DNA of 64,000 nt, from positions 248,001 through 312,000 of the forward strand of contig NZ_WJFD01000003.1 in the NCBI RefSeq assembly GCF_009647655.1. Direction: 5' to 3'. A program made the translations under genes and the position numbers. Shown in pieces: positions 24,223 to 32,639 of this stretch. Numbering within the stretch: position 1 is the stretch's first letter; every line of letters starts with the position of its first letter. Source of the stretch: Chitinophaga sp. SYP-B3965. GTDB taxonomy: Bacteria; Bacteroidota; Bacteroidia; Chitinophagales; Chitinophagaceae. The notes below the pieces were generated by a model, which saw nothing but the letters and a program-made list of their open reading frames with translations, was not told the origin of the DNA and did not search any database.

Positions 24223-25455
24223 ATGTCTCAAAAAATCAAAGTAGCAAACCCTGTGGTTGAGCTGGATGGCGACGAAATGACGCGGATCATCTGGAAGTTC
24301 ATTAAAGACAAACTGATCCTCCCCTACCTGGAGTTAGATATAAAATATTATGACCTTGGCATGGAATACCGTGACGAGACGAATGACCAGGTTACGATCG
24401 ATGCAGCAAATGCTATCAAACAGTACAATGTTGGTATCAAATGCGCTACCATTACACCGGATGAAGATCGCGTAAAGGAATTTAAGCTGAAACAAATGTG
24501 GAAATCACCAAACGGTACCATTCGTAACATTTTGGACGGTACGGTTTTCCGTGAGCCCATCGTGATGAAGAATGTTCCGCGTTTAGTTCCCAACTGGACT
24601 GCTCCAATCTGCATCGGCCGTCACGCTTTTGGTGATCAGTACCGTGCTACGGATTTCGTGGTAAAAGGTAAAGGTAAACTCACCATCAAATTTGAAGGTG
24701 AAAATGGTGAAGTGATCGAACATGAAGTATACCAGTTCAAAGGTGATGGCGTTGCGCTGGCGATGTACAACACAGATGAATCTATCCGTGGTTTTGCACG
24801 TGCTTGCTTCAACCAGGCCCTCATTAAAAAATGGCCTCTCTACCTGAGCACCAAGAACACCATCCTGAAAAAATATGATGGTCGCTTTAAAGATATCTTT
24901 GAAGAAACTTACCAACAGGAGTTCAAAGCTGAATTCGACAAAGCGGGCCTCACTTATGAGCATCGCCTGATCGATGACATGGTAGCCAGCGCATTGAAAT
25001 GGCATGGTAACTTTGTATGGGCTTGTAAAAACTATGATGGTGACGTACAGTCCGATACCGTTGCTCAAGGTTTTGGTTCCCTGGGTCTGATGACCTCTAC
25101 CCTGGTTACACCTGATGGTAAAACTATGGAAGCAGAAGCTGCACATGGTACTGTAACCCGTCACTATCGTGATCACCAGGCAGGCAAACCAACTTCCACT
25201 AACCCTATCGCTTCCATCTTTGCATGGACACGCGGTCTGGAATTCCGTGGTAAGCTGGATAACAACCAGGAGCTGATCAATTTCTGCCAGGCTTTGGAAC
25301 AAGTATGTATCGAAGTGGTGGAAAGCGGTAAAATGACCAAAGACCTCGCGGTTTGTATCCATGGTAACAAAGTGGAACATGGTAAACATTACCTGTACAC
25401 CGAAGAATTCCTGACGGAGTTAGATAACGCACTGAAATTGAAGCTGAACAAATAA
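24223..25455 (+). CDS. NADP-dependent isocitrate dehydrogenase, subfamily II (eukaryotic-like)
   Basis: The 410-residue product aligns with the mitochondrial/cytosolic NADP-IDH type: VANPVVELDGDEMTRIIWKFIKDKLILPYLELDIKYYDLG, ATITPDEDRVKEFKLKQMWKSPNGTIRNILDGTVFREPI, VPNWTAPICIGRHAFGDQYRATDF, and AEAAHGTVTRHYRDHQAGKPTSTNPIASIFAWTRGL. It catalyses the same reaction as the preceding gene but from a distinct lineage. Both copies look intact, with full-length catalytic motifs. A strong terminator follows. Confidence 0.96.
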   Translation: MSQKIKVANPVVELDGDEMTRIIWKFIKDKLILPYLELDIKYYDLGMEYRDETNDQVTIDAANAIKQYNVGIKCATITPDEDRVKEFKLKQMWKSPNGTIRNILDGTVFREPIVMKNVPRLVPNWTAPICIGRHAFGDQYRATDFVVKGKGKLTIKFEGENGEVIEHEVYQFKGDGVALAMYNTDESIRGFARACFNQALIKKWPLYLSTKNTILKKYDGRFKDIFEETYQQEFKAEFDKAGLTYEHRLIDDMVASALKWHGNFVWACKNYDGDVQSDTVAQGFGSLGLMTSTLVTPDGKTMEAEAAHGTVTRHYRDHQAGKPTSTNPIASIFAWTRGLEFRGKLDNNQELINFCQALEQVCIEVVESGKMTKDLAVCIHGNKVEHGKHYLYTEEFLTELDNALKLKLNK

Positions 25456-25474
25456 GGCTTTGACCGATAGTCAC

Positions 25475-25507
25475 AAAGTCCCGCATTTTCTGCGGGACTT
25501 TTTTTAT
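25475..25507 (+). terminator. Intrinsic terminator after the isocitrate dehydrogenase gene
   Basis: AAAGTCCCGCA (25475-25485) pairs perfectly with TGCGGGACTTT (25491-25501) around a 5-base loop, followed by an unbroken T-run. It also shows that the next gene cannot start upstream of this point. Confidence 0.92.
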
Positions 25508-25537
25508 TTTACATGGGCAAATCAAACCAACATTAAA

Positions 25538-26668
25538 ATGAGATTATCTTCTATTTTACCCGGCTTACTGTTGTTACCCGCCCTGGCCGGAGCACAAACT
25601 AATTTTACCATTAAAGGCAAAGTGGGTCAGCTGAATGAACCTGTTAAAGCTTACCTGCGTTATGCTGTGGATGGTAAACAGGTAACGGATTCTGCTGTTC
25701 TGGCGCATGGTACCTTTGAGTTCAAAGGCACGGTGAAAGAACCCATGATGGCGATGGTGTCCTTATATTATGGTCCTGATGCTTCCCGTTTTGTGAACAG
25801 CACAGAAAGGGCCAAATTATACCTGGAAAATGGTACGATCTCCATTGAGAGCGCGGATTCTATCAAAAATGCTACTGTAAAAGGTGGTATTGTCAACACA
25901 GAAAATGCTGAGTTGAGTGCGATGATGAAACCATTGGAGAAACGTAATGCTGATCTGATGGCGCTCTGGATGAGCAAATCTGAATCAGAACGTAAGGATT
26001 CTGTATTCTATGCTGGTGTGATGGCTACTAACGATGCCATTATGAAAGATCAGAAAGAAATACTGCGGAAGTTCATTACCTCCAAACCTAAATCTGTTCT
26101 GGGCCTTGAGGCTTTGAAAGAATATGCTGGTTCCTTCCCTGATTACCAGGAAGTACAACCGCTCTTCAAATCCCTGGCGGCTGATGTTCAGAAAAGTGAG
26201 CAAGGTGTGAAATATGCTGACCGTTTAGAGAAAGTGAAAGCTGTGGCGATCGGAGCTGTGGCGCCTGATTTTACGCAGAATGATCCTGAAGGCAAACCTG
26301 TTTCCCTGGCTTCTTTCAGAGGTAAATATGTGCTGATCGATTTCTGGGCTTCCTGGTGTGGTCCTTGTCGTGCTGAGAACCCTGCAGTGGTGAAGGCTTA
26401 TAATGAATATAAAGACAGGAACTTTACTATTCTCGGGGTTTCTCTGGATCAGGAAGGTGCGCATGCTAAATGGGTGGAGGCTATTAAAGCTGATAACCTG
26501 ACATGGACGCAGGTGTCTGATCTGGCGTTCTGGAAGAATGCGGTGGCGCAGCAGTATGCGGTGAATTCTATTCCTCAGAATTTCCTGTTGGATCCTAATG
26601 GGAAGATCATTGCTAAGAACCTTCGTGGGAAGACCCTTGAAGCTAAGTTGGCTGAGGTGATTAAATAA
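25538..26668 (+). CDS. TlpA/ResA-like thiol-disulfide oxidoreductase with DUF4369-type N-terminus
   Basis: The 376-residue product has a signal peptide (MRLSSILPGLLLLPALAGAQ), an N-terminal beta-sandwich of the DUF4369 type (FTIKGKVGQLNEPVKAYLRY, GTFEFKGTVKEPMMAMVSL), a helical linker, and a C-terminal thioredoxin domain with active site FWASWCGPCRAENP and the cis-Pro loop NSIPQNFLLDPNGKII. It should reduce disulfides or cytochrome c sites in the periplasm. The ATG at 25538 is chosen because an intrinsic terminator lies between it and the next upstream start at 25460. Confidence 0.93.
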   Translation: MRLSSILPGLLLLPALAGAQTNFTIKGKVGQLNEPVKAYLRYAVDGKQVTDSAVLAHGTFEFKGTVKEPMMAMVSLYYGPDASRFVNSTERAKLYLENGTISIESADSIKNATVKGGIVNTENAELSAMMKPLEKRNADLMALWMSKSESERKDSVFYAGVMATNDAIMKDQKEILRKFITSKPKSVLGLEALKEYAGSFPDYQEVQPLFKSLAADVQKSEQGVKYADRLEKVKAVAIGAVAPDFTQNDPEGKPVSLASFRGKYVLIDFWASWCGPCRAENPAVVKAYNEYKDRNFTILGVSLDQEGAHAKWVEAIKADNLTWTQVSDLAFWKNAVAQQYAVNSIPQNFLLDPNGKIIAKNLRGKTLEAKLAEVIK

Positions 26669-26690
26669 ATTTATTTTTTTATACTGAGAT

Positions 26691-26721
26691 AAAGGGCGCC
26701 TGAGAGGGTGCCCTTTTTTTT
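26691..26721 (+). terminator. Intrinsic terminator after the TlpA-like gene
   Basis: AAAGGGCGCC (26691-26700) pairs with GGTGCCCTTT (26707-26716) with one G-T wobble and a 6-base loop, followed by a T-run to 26721. Confidence 0.85.
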
Positions 26722-26730
26722 GTGCTGGGG

Positions 26731-27131
26731 GTTTGCCGCGCAGCAAAGGGCGGGTTTCTTTCTTTTTTAGATGAAGCTTTTTGGGGAATGATGTTTTTGC
26801 TGAGAGTTTGCCGCGCAGCAGAGGGCGGATTTCTTTCTTTTTTAGATGAAGCTTTTTGGGCAAGAAGCTTTTCTTCTTTTTGAAAGGGGGGGCTTTTTAG
26901 GAAGAAGCTTTTTTGACAAGAAGTTTTTCTTCTTTTTGAAAGAGGATTTTTCCTTTTAGGAAGAAGGTTTTCTGAAGATGGAGAAGGATTCTTTGAGATG
27001 AGAACTGAGTTAAATAAAAAACTAACTGCTGAAGTGAGTGACACAACGGCGGCTGAGTAAAGAAGTAAAAGTTGGTTCCCCAATAACTTTTATAACTATA
27101 TGCCTGGAGTTTGCCGCGCAGCAAAGGGCGG
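26731..27131 (+). repeat. Three copies of a hairpin-forming repeat (REP-like)
   Basis: The core TTTGCCGCGCAGCAAA, with GGGCGG after it, occurs at 26731-26753, 26806-26828 (one base changed) and 27109-27131. Each core can fold as TTTGC/GCAAA around CGCGCA. In the first two copies the homology runs on through a T-rich segment to 26784 and 26859, making a 54-base direct repeat with a 75-base period. The third copy shares only the 23-base core. The region lies in the gap between two convergent genes, a usual place for REP-type elements. Confidence 0.75.
26861..26972 (+). repeat. Degenerate tandem repeat, about 56-base period
   Basis: CAAGAAG followed by a T-rich stretch ending TCTTCTTTTTGAAAG occurs at 26861 and again at 26917, and each is followed by a CTTTTTAGGAAGAAG-like block. 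The plus strand is T/G-rich and the minus strand A/C/G-rich throughout. No coding region is supported: frames open on the minus strand give only Lys/Pro-rich repeats. Confidence 0.6.
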
Positions 27132-27194
27132 AAGTTTTTTATTTTTAGGTAGAGTTTCTTTTATGACGGAGTTTTTCCCTTTGGGAAAAGGAGG

Positions 27195-27260
27195 TTTTTC
27201 TCTCTTAGAGAGGAAGGAGTTTTTTTCTTTTGAAAAGAGATTTTTCTCTCTTAGAGAGGA
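27195..27260 (+). repeat. Duplicated small hairpin TTTTTCTCTCTTAGAGAGGA
   Basis: The 20-base element occurs near 27195-27214 and at 27241-27260. In each copy CTCTC and GAGAG can pair around a short loop. A related hairpin (TTTTTCCC/GGGAAAA) lies just before at about 27173-27188. The three sit in the 3' region of the minus-strand hypothetical gene. Confidence 0.55.
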
Positions 27261-27306
27261 GATTTTCTTTTTAGGGGCGGAAGTCTATCCTTTTAGTTCA
27301 AAAAAA

Positions 27307-27786
27307 CTACACCTGTATCTCTATGATGCAGATGTTTCCTGCTACATCATAGACTTTTATAGTGAAGGGCTTTTCTATGAGGGGGAACTCCCATTGTTTG
27401 TTATTTAGTACGGCGTGGCCTGGGCCTACTTGCACTTTTACTATGGGGTGTTTGGCTTTTGCTTTGATGACTACCTTTTCTTTTACAATTACTTCTACTT
27501 CCGGTTTGTGGTAAGCATCCTGAAAAGCTGCGTTGAAGGCAGTTTGGTTGGGTTTCTTTATTGATTGATAGTAGGCCTTCTTCTCCGGGTCTTTGACGGC
27601 GGCTTTGGCGAAGTCGTTGGCTCTTTTGAAGCGTTCCTGGTTCGCTATCTGGGTAGCGGTTTTGGGCGGGTATTTGCAGGGACGGTTGCACATGACCGTT
27701 TTGCCGAACCGCTGACGGAAGACGATCTGCTTTGCGAAGGTACCTGTGGCCTTCCGGAGGATGACGTTATCGTTTGTTAGTGCCAT
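27307..27786 (-). CDS. Conserved hypothetical protein, 159 residues
   Basis: No function is recognised. The protein is basic, with no signal peptide or membrane segment. Residues 1-75 (NVILRKATGTFAKQIVFRQRFGKTVMCNRPCK, then a FKRANDFAKAAVKDPEKKAYYQ helix) look conserved in style, with a short Cys-x3-Cys. Residues 95-159 look like beta strands (VEVIVKEKVVIKAKAK, WEFPLIEKPFTIKVYDVAGN). It is transcribed toward the repeat island. An inverted repeat AAGATAA-GGCTT-TTATCTT (27793-27811) lies 6 bases before its start codon. Confidence 0.72.
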   Translation of the reverse strand: MALTNDNVILRKATGTFAKQIVFRQRFGKTVMCNRPCKYPPKTATQIANQERFKRANDFAKAAVKDPEKKAYYQSIKKPNQTAFNAAFQDAYHKPEVEVIVKEKVVIKAKAKHPIVKVQVGPGHAVLNNKQWEFPLIEKPFTIKVYDVAGNICIIEIQV

Positions 27787-27792
27787 AATACT

Positions 27793-27811
27793 AAGATAAG
27801 GCTTTTATCTT
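27793..27811 (-). promoter_or_regulatory. Inverted repeat at the promoter of the hypothetical gene
   Basis: AAGATAA (27793-27799) and TTATCTT (27805-27811) flank 5 bases. On the minus strand the inner arm includes TATCTTAG, one base off the -7 consensus, so the site may combine promoter and operator. Confidence 0.35.
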
Positions 27812-27980
27812 GCATTTCTTGTCGAATCTTAAGCCTATGTCGAACGTATCTGGGATATTAGAATGAGCTTCTAAGGGTATGATATTCCTGAACTGTTATG
27901 AAAATGATATCGTAGGAAGCTAATATGGTATTAACACGGATGAGATAATATTTATATTTTTTGGATATAAAATTCCACTT

Positions 27981-30900
27981 ATGAAAAAATCTACCCTTAC
28001 AAGGTTTTTGACGGGGCTCCTATTGCCCTTTATGCTAGCTGTTTGCCATCCGGCGCAAGCACAATTGATCTCCCTGGAGAACGGACATCTGGTGTATAAA
28101 AAGTATGCCAACCAGGGACAGACTGATACGGTTAACCAAATACCTGATTATTCCAATGCAGGTTATCGTGGTGGCGGTGTTAGTATCCCGGTTTGGGGCA
28201 TCGCGGACAGCATCTCTCCTATTGAAGGAGATAACCGCGCGCACATTCAGGCCGCTATTGACCGGGTTTCTGCATTGCCCTTACAAGCCAATGGACATCG
28301 CGGTGTGTTACTCTTGAAAGCAGGTGTGTATCCTGTGGAAGGGTCCCTCATTGTTAGAGCCAGTGGTGTTGTATTGCGTGGTGCAGGAAATGGATTGAAT
28401 GGTACCGTTCTTATTGCCACGCAAAAAACACAGCATGATTTCCTGAAGGTACAAGGCGCTGGTAGTGGGTATGGCGAAGTGAGCGGCAGTAAAGTGCGCA
28501 TTACATCTCTTTATGTAGCTACGGGGAGTAAAACTTTTGATGTGGCTGCCAACCATACCTTCCACGTTGGTGATAAGGTTGTTGTGCAAAAAACACCGAA
28601 CGATGCATGGATCGATACACTCGATATGCGTCAGTATGGATGGACTGCCTCGGGGTACAAAACTACTTATGAAAGAACTGTTACGACAGTCAGCGGTAGC
28701 TCCATCACGCTTGACATTCCTATCGTAGACCCCATCGACAATGTATTTGGTGGCGGTGAAGTTTACCGGTCTAATATCACAGGCAGGATCAGCGAATGCG
28801 GCCTGGAATTATTGCGCATCGAATCTTATTTTCAGAATGATGAAGATGAAAGCCATGGCTGGTATGCGATTGTTTTTACCCGCACGGAAAACAGCTGGGT
28901 AAAAGATGTAACCGGGAAGTATTTTGGGAACGGACTTGTGAGCCTCAGTAACATGAGTCGCTTTAATACAGTGCAGGATTGCGCTATGATAGATCCGAAA
29001 TCTGTTACTACAGGTGGACGGAAATATTCATTCAACTTAGATGGCAATGCTACCAGTAACTTGTATCAGCGTTGCATCACATGGGGTGGGCGGCATGATT
29101 ATGTTAGTGGGTCTAAGGTACCCGGGCCGAATGTGTTTTTGGATTGCAGTTCGGAAAATACGCGTGCCGATATTGGGCCACATCATAGATGGTCTACCGG
29201 GCAGTTGTATGATAATATATATGGTGGTCAGATCAGGGTGCAAAATCGCGGGGCATCGGGAACAGGGCATGGATGGTCCGGGGCGCAGACATTGTTCTGG
29301 AATCTTTATTCTTATACGAGTGATATATTAGTGTCCAGTCCTTTTGGGGCCAGGAACTGGGGTATCGGGAATATTGGTAAGAAGCAAAGTGGTAATGGTT
29401 ACTGGGAAAGCTGGGGGACACATCAGTTGCCCAGAAGTCTTTATTTGCAACAGTTACGGGAACGCCTGAGTGATTCTGCTGTTCAGAATATCGTTATTCC
29501 TCAACAACTGGTGGGGCCTTTGTGGGATTCTCTCCGCGCGCGGGGACAAAGGATCCTTGCGGAACCACAGGTGCGATATGGTGCTGATACTGTCAGCGCT
29601 TCTTTTGACCTTACTGATAATGGTGGTGTTATTACAGGGCAATATCCTAATACCTCCAAACCTACGGAGAATTTCACGAGCCTTATAGATAACAATACGA
29701 GTACCAAATATTATATCGGTGGAAGAAAAGCATTGTGGGTGCAATATGCTTCTACGCAACCAGGGATACTTACACGTTATACTTTAACATCGGGTAATGA
29801 CCTGCCAGAGCGGGATCCGAGGAACTGGAACCTTGTTGGTTCTAACGATGGTGTAACCTGGGCTTTGATCGATAGCCAGATCAATCAAACTTTTGCTTCC
29901 CGGAAACTTACCCGGTCGTTTTCAGTTGATAGTAATACGATTGCTTATCGTTATTTCCGGTTGAATGTGACTACTAATAACGGTCACACGGGTACGCAGT
30001 TTGCAGAGTGGGAATTGTTTGAACGCCGTTCTCAAAGTATTTCTTTTAGTGAAGTGCCTGAGATCACTTATGGTGATGAAGCTATCGAAGGGTTTAGTGC
30101 TTTCAGTACATCAGGGTTACCTGTTACGATGGAAGTAATTTCCGGGCCGGGGACTTTGACTGATTCGGCTTTACATTTTACGGGTGCAGGGACGATTGTT
30201 ATCAGGGCTACACAGGCTGGGTCTTCATTGTATTTTCCGGCAACAGCGGAGGTTTCCATTTCAGTAGCTAAGGCAACGCAACAGATTAACTTTGAAACGG
30301 TGCCTGAGAAAATTTTCGGGGACAGTGCTTTTGTGTTACATGCTACTTCTGATGCGGGTTTACCAGTGACGTTTGAATTGGTGGGCGGGCCTGTTACGTT
30401 GACGGATTCATTGGTTGCAATCACAGGAGCAGGCATAGTAACTGTAAGAGCAAAACAAGCTGGGAATGAGAATTATGATTCTGCTTTTGTGGAACAATCT
30501 TTTGTTGTTCTTAAAGCACAGCAGTTAATTGATTTTGGTGCTATTTCTGCGGAGGTGAAAGGGCAAACTATGCATCTTACTGCTACAGCTACTTCCGGGC
30601 TTCCGGTTGGTTTCTCTATTGCAGCGGGGAATGGAAATCTCAACGGCAATGTGTTAAAGCTTAACTATGAAGGGCTGATCACTATACAGGCTGATCAGGC
30701 GGGGAATGATAATTATGAAGCTGCCGTTTCCGTTCCGCAAACGATACTGGTGTTAGGGCTTGGTACATTAATACCAGAGATCAAGGCGACGGTGTATCCG
30801 AATCCTACATCAGGACAGTTCAAAGTACGGTTGGAAAATGCAGTTGCAAGGCCGCATACTTTTATGGTGCTGGATCATCGTGGGAATGTTGTGACTTCAA

Positions 30901-31034
30901 CTATAGCTACACCAAGTGGTGCTAAATTCTTTGAAGTGATCTTTAATATAAGTTCTTCGGTGGATGGGATCTATTATTTGCATGTATTTGAGGGGGCAAA
31001 TAATAATGTGATGCGGATCATTGTGAAGTATTAA
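27981..31034 (+). CDS. T9SS-exported beta-helix protein with discoidin-like and three MBG-like repeats
   Basis: The 1,017-residue protein has a signal peptide (MKKSTLTRFLTGLLLPFMLAVCHPAQAQ), then a pectate-lyase-superfamily right-handed beta-helix (about 60-480; DNRAHIQAAIDRV, GVLLLKAGVYPVEGSLIVRASGVVLRGAGNG). A discoidin/F5-8C-like domain follows (about 545-690; NNTSTKYYIGG, RDPRNWNLVGSNDG, YRYFRLNVTTNNGHTGTQFAEWELF). Three MBG-like Ig-type repeats of about 80 residues (695-925) share GLPV and GTVTVRA-QAGN-YY patterns. The end (YPNPTSGQFKV, GIYYLHVFEGANNNVMRIIVKY) is a type A T9SS sorting domain. It probably binds or cleaves polysaccharide at the cell surface; the exact activity is unknown. 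Confidence 0.88.
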   Translation: MKKSTLTRFLTGLLLPFMLAVCHPAQAQLISLENGHLVYKKYANQGQTDTVNQIPDYSNAGYRGGGVSIPVWGIADSISPIEGDNRAHIQAAIDRVSALPLQANGHRGVLLLKAGVYPVEGSLIVRASGVVLRGAGNGLNGTVLIATQKTQHDFLKVQGAGSGYGEVSGSKVRITSLYVATGSKTFDVAANHTFHVGDKVVVQKTPNDAWIDTLDMRQYGWTASGYKTTYERTVTTVSGSSITLDIPIVDPIDNVFGGGEVYRSNITGRISECGLELLRIESYFQNDEDESHGWYAIVFTRTENSWVKDVTGKYFGNGLVSLSNMSRFNTVQDCAMIDPKSVTTGGRKYSFNLDGNATSNLYQRCITWGGRHDYVSGSKVPGPNVFLDCSSENTRADIGPHHRWSTGQLYDNIYGGQIRVQNRGASGTGHGWSGAQTLFWNLYSYTSDILVSSPFGARNWGIGNIGKKQSGNGYWESWGTHQLPRSLYLQQLRERLSDSAVQNIVIPQQLVGPLWDSLRARGQRILAEPQVRYGADTVSASFDLTDNGGVITGQYPNTSKPTENFTSLIDNNTSTKYYIGGRKALWVQYASTQPGILTRYTLTSGNDLPERDPRNWNLVGSNDGVTWALIDSQINQTFASRKLTRSFSVDSNTIAYRYFRLNVTTNNGHTGTQFAEWELFERRSQSISFSEVPEITYGDEAIEGFSAFSTSGLPVTMEVISGPGTLTDSALHFTGAGTIVIRATQAGSSLYFPATAEVSISVAKATQQINFETVPEKIFGDSAFVLHATSDAGLPVTFELVGGPVTLTDSLVAITGAGIVTVRAKQAGNENYDSAFVEQSFVVLKAQQLIDFGAISAEVKGQTMHLTATATSGLPVGFSIAAGNGNLNGNVLKLNYEGLITIQADQAGNDNYEAAVSVPQTILVLGLGTLIPEIKATVYPNPTSGQFKVRLENAVARPHTFMVLDHRGNVVTSTIATPSGAKFFEVIFNISSSVDGIYYLHVFEGANNNVMRIIVKY

Positions 31035-31051
31035 TCCATTGGGGTGTAAAA

Positions 31052-31085
31052 GCCGTATAGATCGTAGGATCTATACGGCCTTTTT
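31052..31085 (+). terminator. Strong intrinsic terminator after the beta-helix gene
   Basis: GCCGTATAGATC (31052-31063) pairs perfectly with GATCTATACGGC (31068-31079) around GTAG, followed by CTTTTT. Confidence 0.92.
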
Positions 31086-31162
31086 GTATCAGGCTTGTAA
31101 GATCAGGAAAGAAATGCTAATTTACAATCCATCATAATTTTTAATTAGTCCTTATACCTACT

Positions 31163-31927
31163 ATGAAAAATGTACTTCCTCAATCGATGATTGTTTGCCT
31201 GCTATTTCTGGCATATTCCTGCTCAAAGTCAAATGATACAAACAAAGAAGAAGAGAAAGGCCTGGTAACCCAACCGGATGCAATTGCAGCAAATGACGGG
31301 AAGAGTGGAGGTGTATATAAAGGCGTGATCGTTGGATCCACCGGTACAGTAACGATCACACTACAGGGTGGTACAGTTTCAGCGGAGGTTACCATTGATG
31401 GTATCACAAAAGTGATGACGCCACAGAATCTGCCCGCAGGATGGACTTCAGGACAAGCATTGACAAATGTGATCTTTGCAGGTGATAGCTGGCAACTTAC
31501 TTTTTCTGTAACAGGGAATGGCAATGATCCTTATATTTCTTCTATCTCCATACCAGGCCATACGGGTGTGGCTGTATAAATCGCCAAGGAAACATCAACT
31601 TCGCTCGCCAGAGCTTTTGAAGGAAATTACTACAGAACCTACCTTAATACTAATTTAGGAACGGTAAATTTTGTACTGACATCGACGGAAGATAGCGTAG
31701 GCGGTGTAATTCGTAAAAATACAGAAGCGAGCCAGCAAGTGCAGGGTAATTATCGTATTGGTCAGAAAGAAACCTTGTCAATCAGTGCTTATTCCAATGA
31801 TGGGCTGAACGCCTGGGTTGGTTTGGGAGAAGTGAAAGGGGATAGTGCAACCGGGAGTTGGAAAACTTATAATGTTGGAGGATGGGCTACTGATTCTGGT
31901 TATTGGAAAGCAAAAAGGACTTTGTAA
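31163..31927 (+). pseudogene. Lipoprotein gene interrupted by one in-frame TAA
   Basis: The frame starts with a lipoprotein signal (MKNVLPQSMIVCLLFLAYSC, lipobox Cys20) and runs 138 codons to TAA at 31577-31579. The same frame then stays open for another 115 codons to the stop at 31927, and the second part (FEGNYYRTYLNTNLGTVNFVLTSTEDSVGG, YRIGQKETLSISAYSNDG, GLGEVKGDSATGSWK) reads as a normal beta-rich domain. The first part repeats similar strands (GGVYKGVIVGSTGTVTITLQGGTVSAEVTIDG). The simplest reading is a recent nonsense mutation in a lipoprotein of about 254 residues. A sequencing error or stop-codon readthrough are alternatives. Function is unknown. Confidence 0.75.
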
Positions 31928-31959
31928 GACATTATTTATAACGAGCTACTATGTAAAAT

Positions 31960-31984
31960 CCGCTAGCATTCTACATGTTAGCGG
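31960..31984 (+). terminator. Weak terminator-like hairpin
   Basis: CCGCTAGCAT (31960-31969) pairs with ATGTTAGCGG (31975-31984), one G-T wobble. The sequence after it is CTTTGGTTC with no long T-run, so it may be an inefficient terminator for the lipoprotein gene. Confidence 0.4.
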
Positions 31985-32058
31985 CTTTGGTTCTTTACAT
32001 TGGCATTAAAGACCCTCTTTTTGGCACGGAATACCCTAAAAATATTTAATGCCTCGAT

Positions 32059-32066
32059 TATTTTTG
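32059..32066 (+). promoter_or_regulatory. -7 element of the RibD/DHFR-like gene
   Basis: TATTTTTG matches TAnnTTTG and ends 20 bases before the start codon at 32087. No -33 match at the right spacing was found. It supports 32087 over the upstream start at 32000. Confidence 0.5.
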
Positions 32067-32086
32067 GCTTAACAAAAACTAATGAA

Positions 32087-32638
32087 ATGAGAACTGTATC
32101 ATTCACCATGAACATTAGCATAGATGGCTACTGCGATCACGCTATGGCTAGTCCAAGTGAAGAGCTGATGGATTATTTTACAGGAACGATGGACGGCGTT
32201 GACCTGCTCTTTTTTGGCCGGGTCATGTACCAGCTTATGTTTCCTTATTGGAGCGATGTTGCGAGAGATCAATCCGGCACAGCAGCTCAAAATAGATTTG
32301 CCGAAAGGTTTAGCGCTATTGATAGAGTTGTTGTTTCACGATCATTGGACAGCGATGACGTAGACACGCGGATTGTTCGTAGCAACCCTGCGGCGGAACT
32401 CCTGAAACTGAAACAGCAACCTGGTAAAAAAATTATGGTAGACAGTGTAAGCTTGCTTCCGGAGTTGATTTCAGCAGGCCTTATCGATGAATTTAACATG
32501 GTTGTTCATCCTGTGATCGTGGGAAAGGGAAGACCATTGCTGGATGCAGGAAGCCTTCAGGAAAACCTTGATCTTAAGCTGGTTGATACCATACATTTCA
32601 AATCCGGATGTGTGGCACTTCATTATTTGAAACAATGA
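32087..32638 (+). CDS. RibD C-terminal/dihydrofolate reductase-like protein
   Basis: The 183-residue protein has the dihydrofolate-reductase-like fold of RibD C-terminal proteins: TVSFTMNISIDGYCDHAM, VDLLFFGRVMYQLMFPYW, RVVVSRSLDS, a pyridine-nucleotide strand KKIMVDSVSLLPELISAGLIDEFNMVVHPVIVGKGRPLL, and the HFKSGCVALHYLK end. Many such solitary proteins exist and their substrates are not known. It is preceded by its own -7 element. Confidence 0.87.
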   Translation: MRTVSFTMNISIDGYCDHAMASPSEELMDYFTGTMDGVDLLFFGRVMYQLMFPYWSDVARDQSGTAAQNRFAERFSAIDRVVVSRSLDSDDVDTRIVRSNPAAELLKLKQQPGKKIMVDSVSLLPELISAGLIDEFNMVVHPVIVGKGRPLLDAGSLQENLDLKLVDTIHFKSGCVALHYLKQ

Positions 32639-32639
32639 T

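Noticed and set aside
24583..25389. Long minus-strand frame opposite the second isocitrate dehydrogenase
   Set aside because: Same reason; no domain and the plus strand is a clear enzyme.
26225..27124. Several overlapping minus-strand open frames with Lys/Pro-rich repeats
   Set aside because: They run through the TlpA-like gene's end, its terminator and the repeat island. The repeated residues follow from DNA repeats in a purine-rich strand, not from a protein. No promoter or family match.
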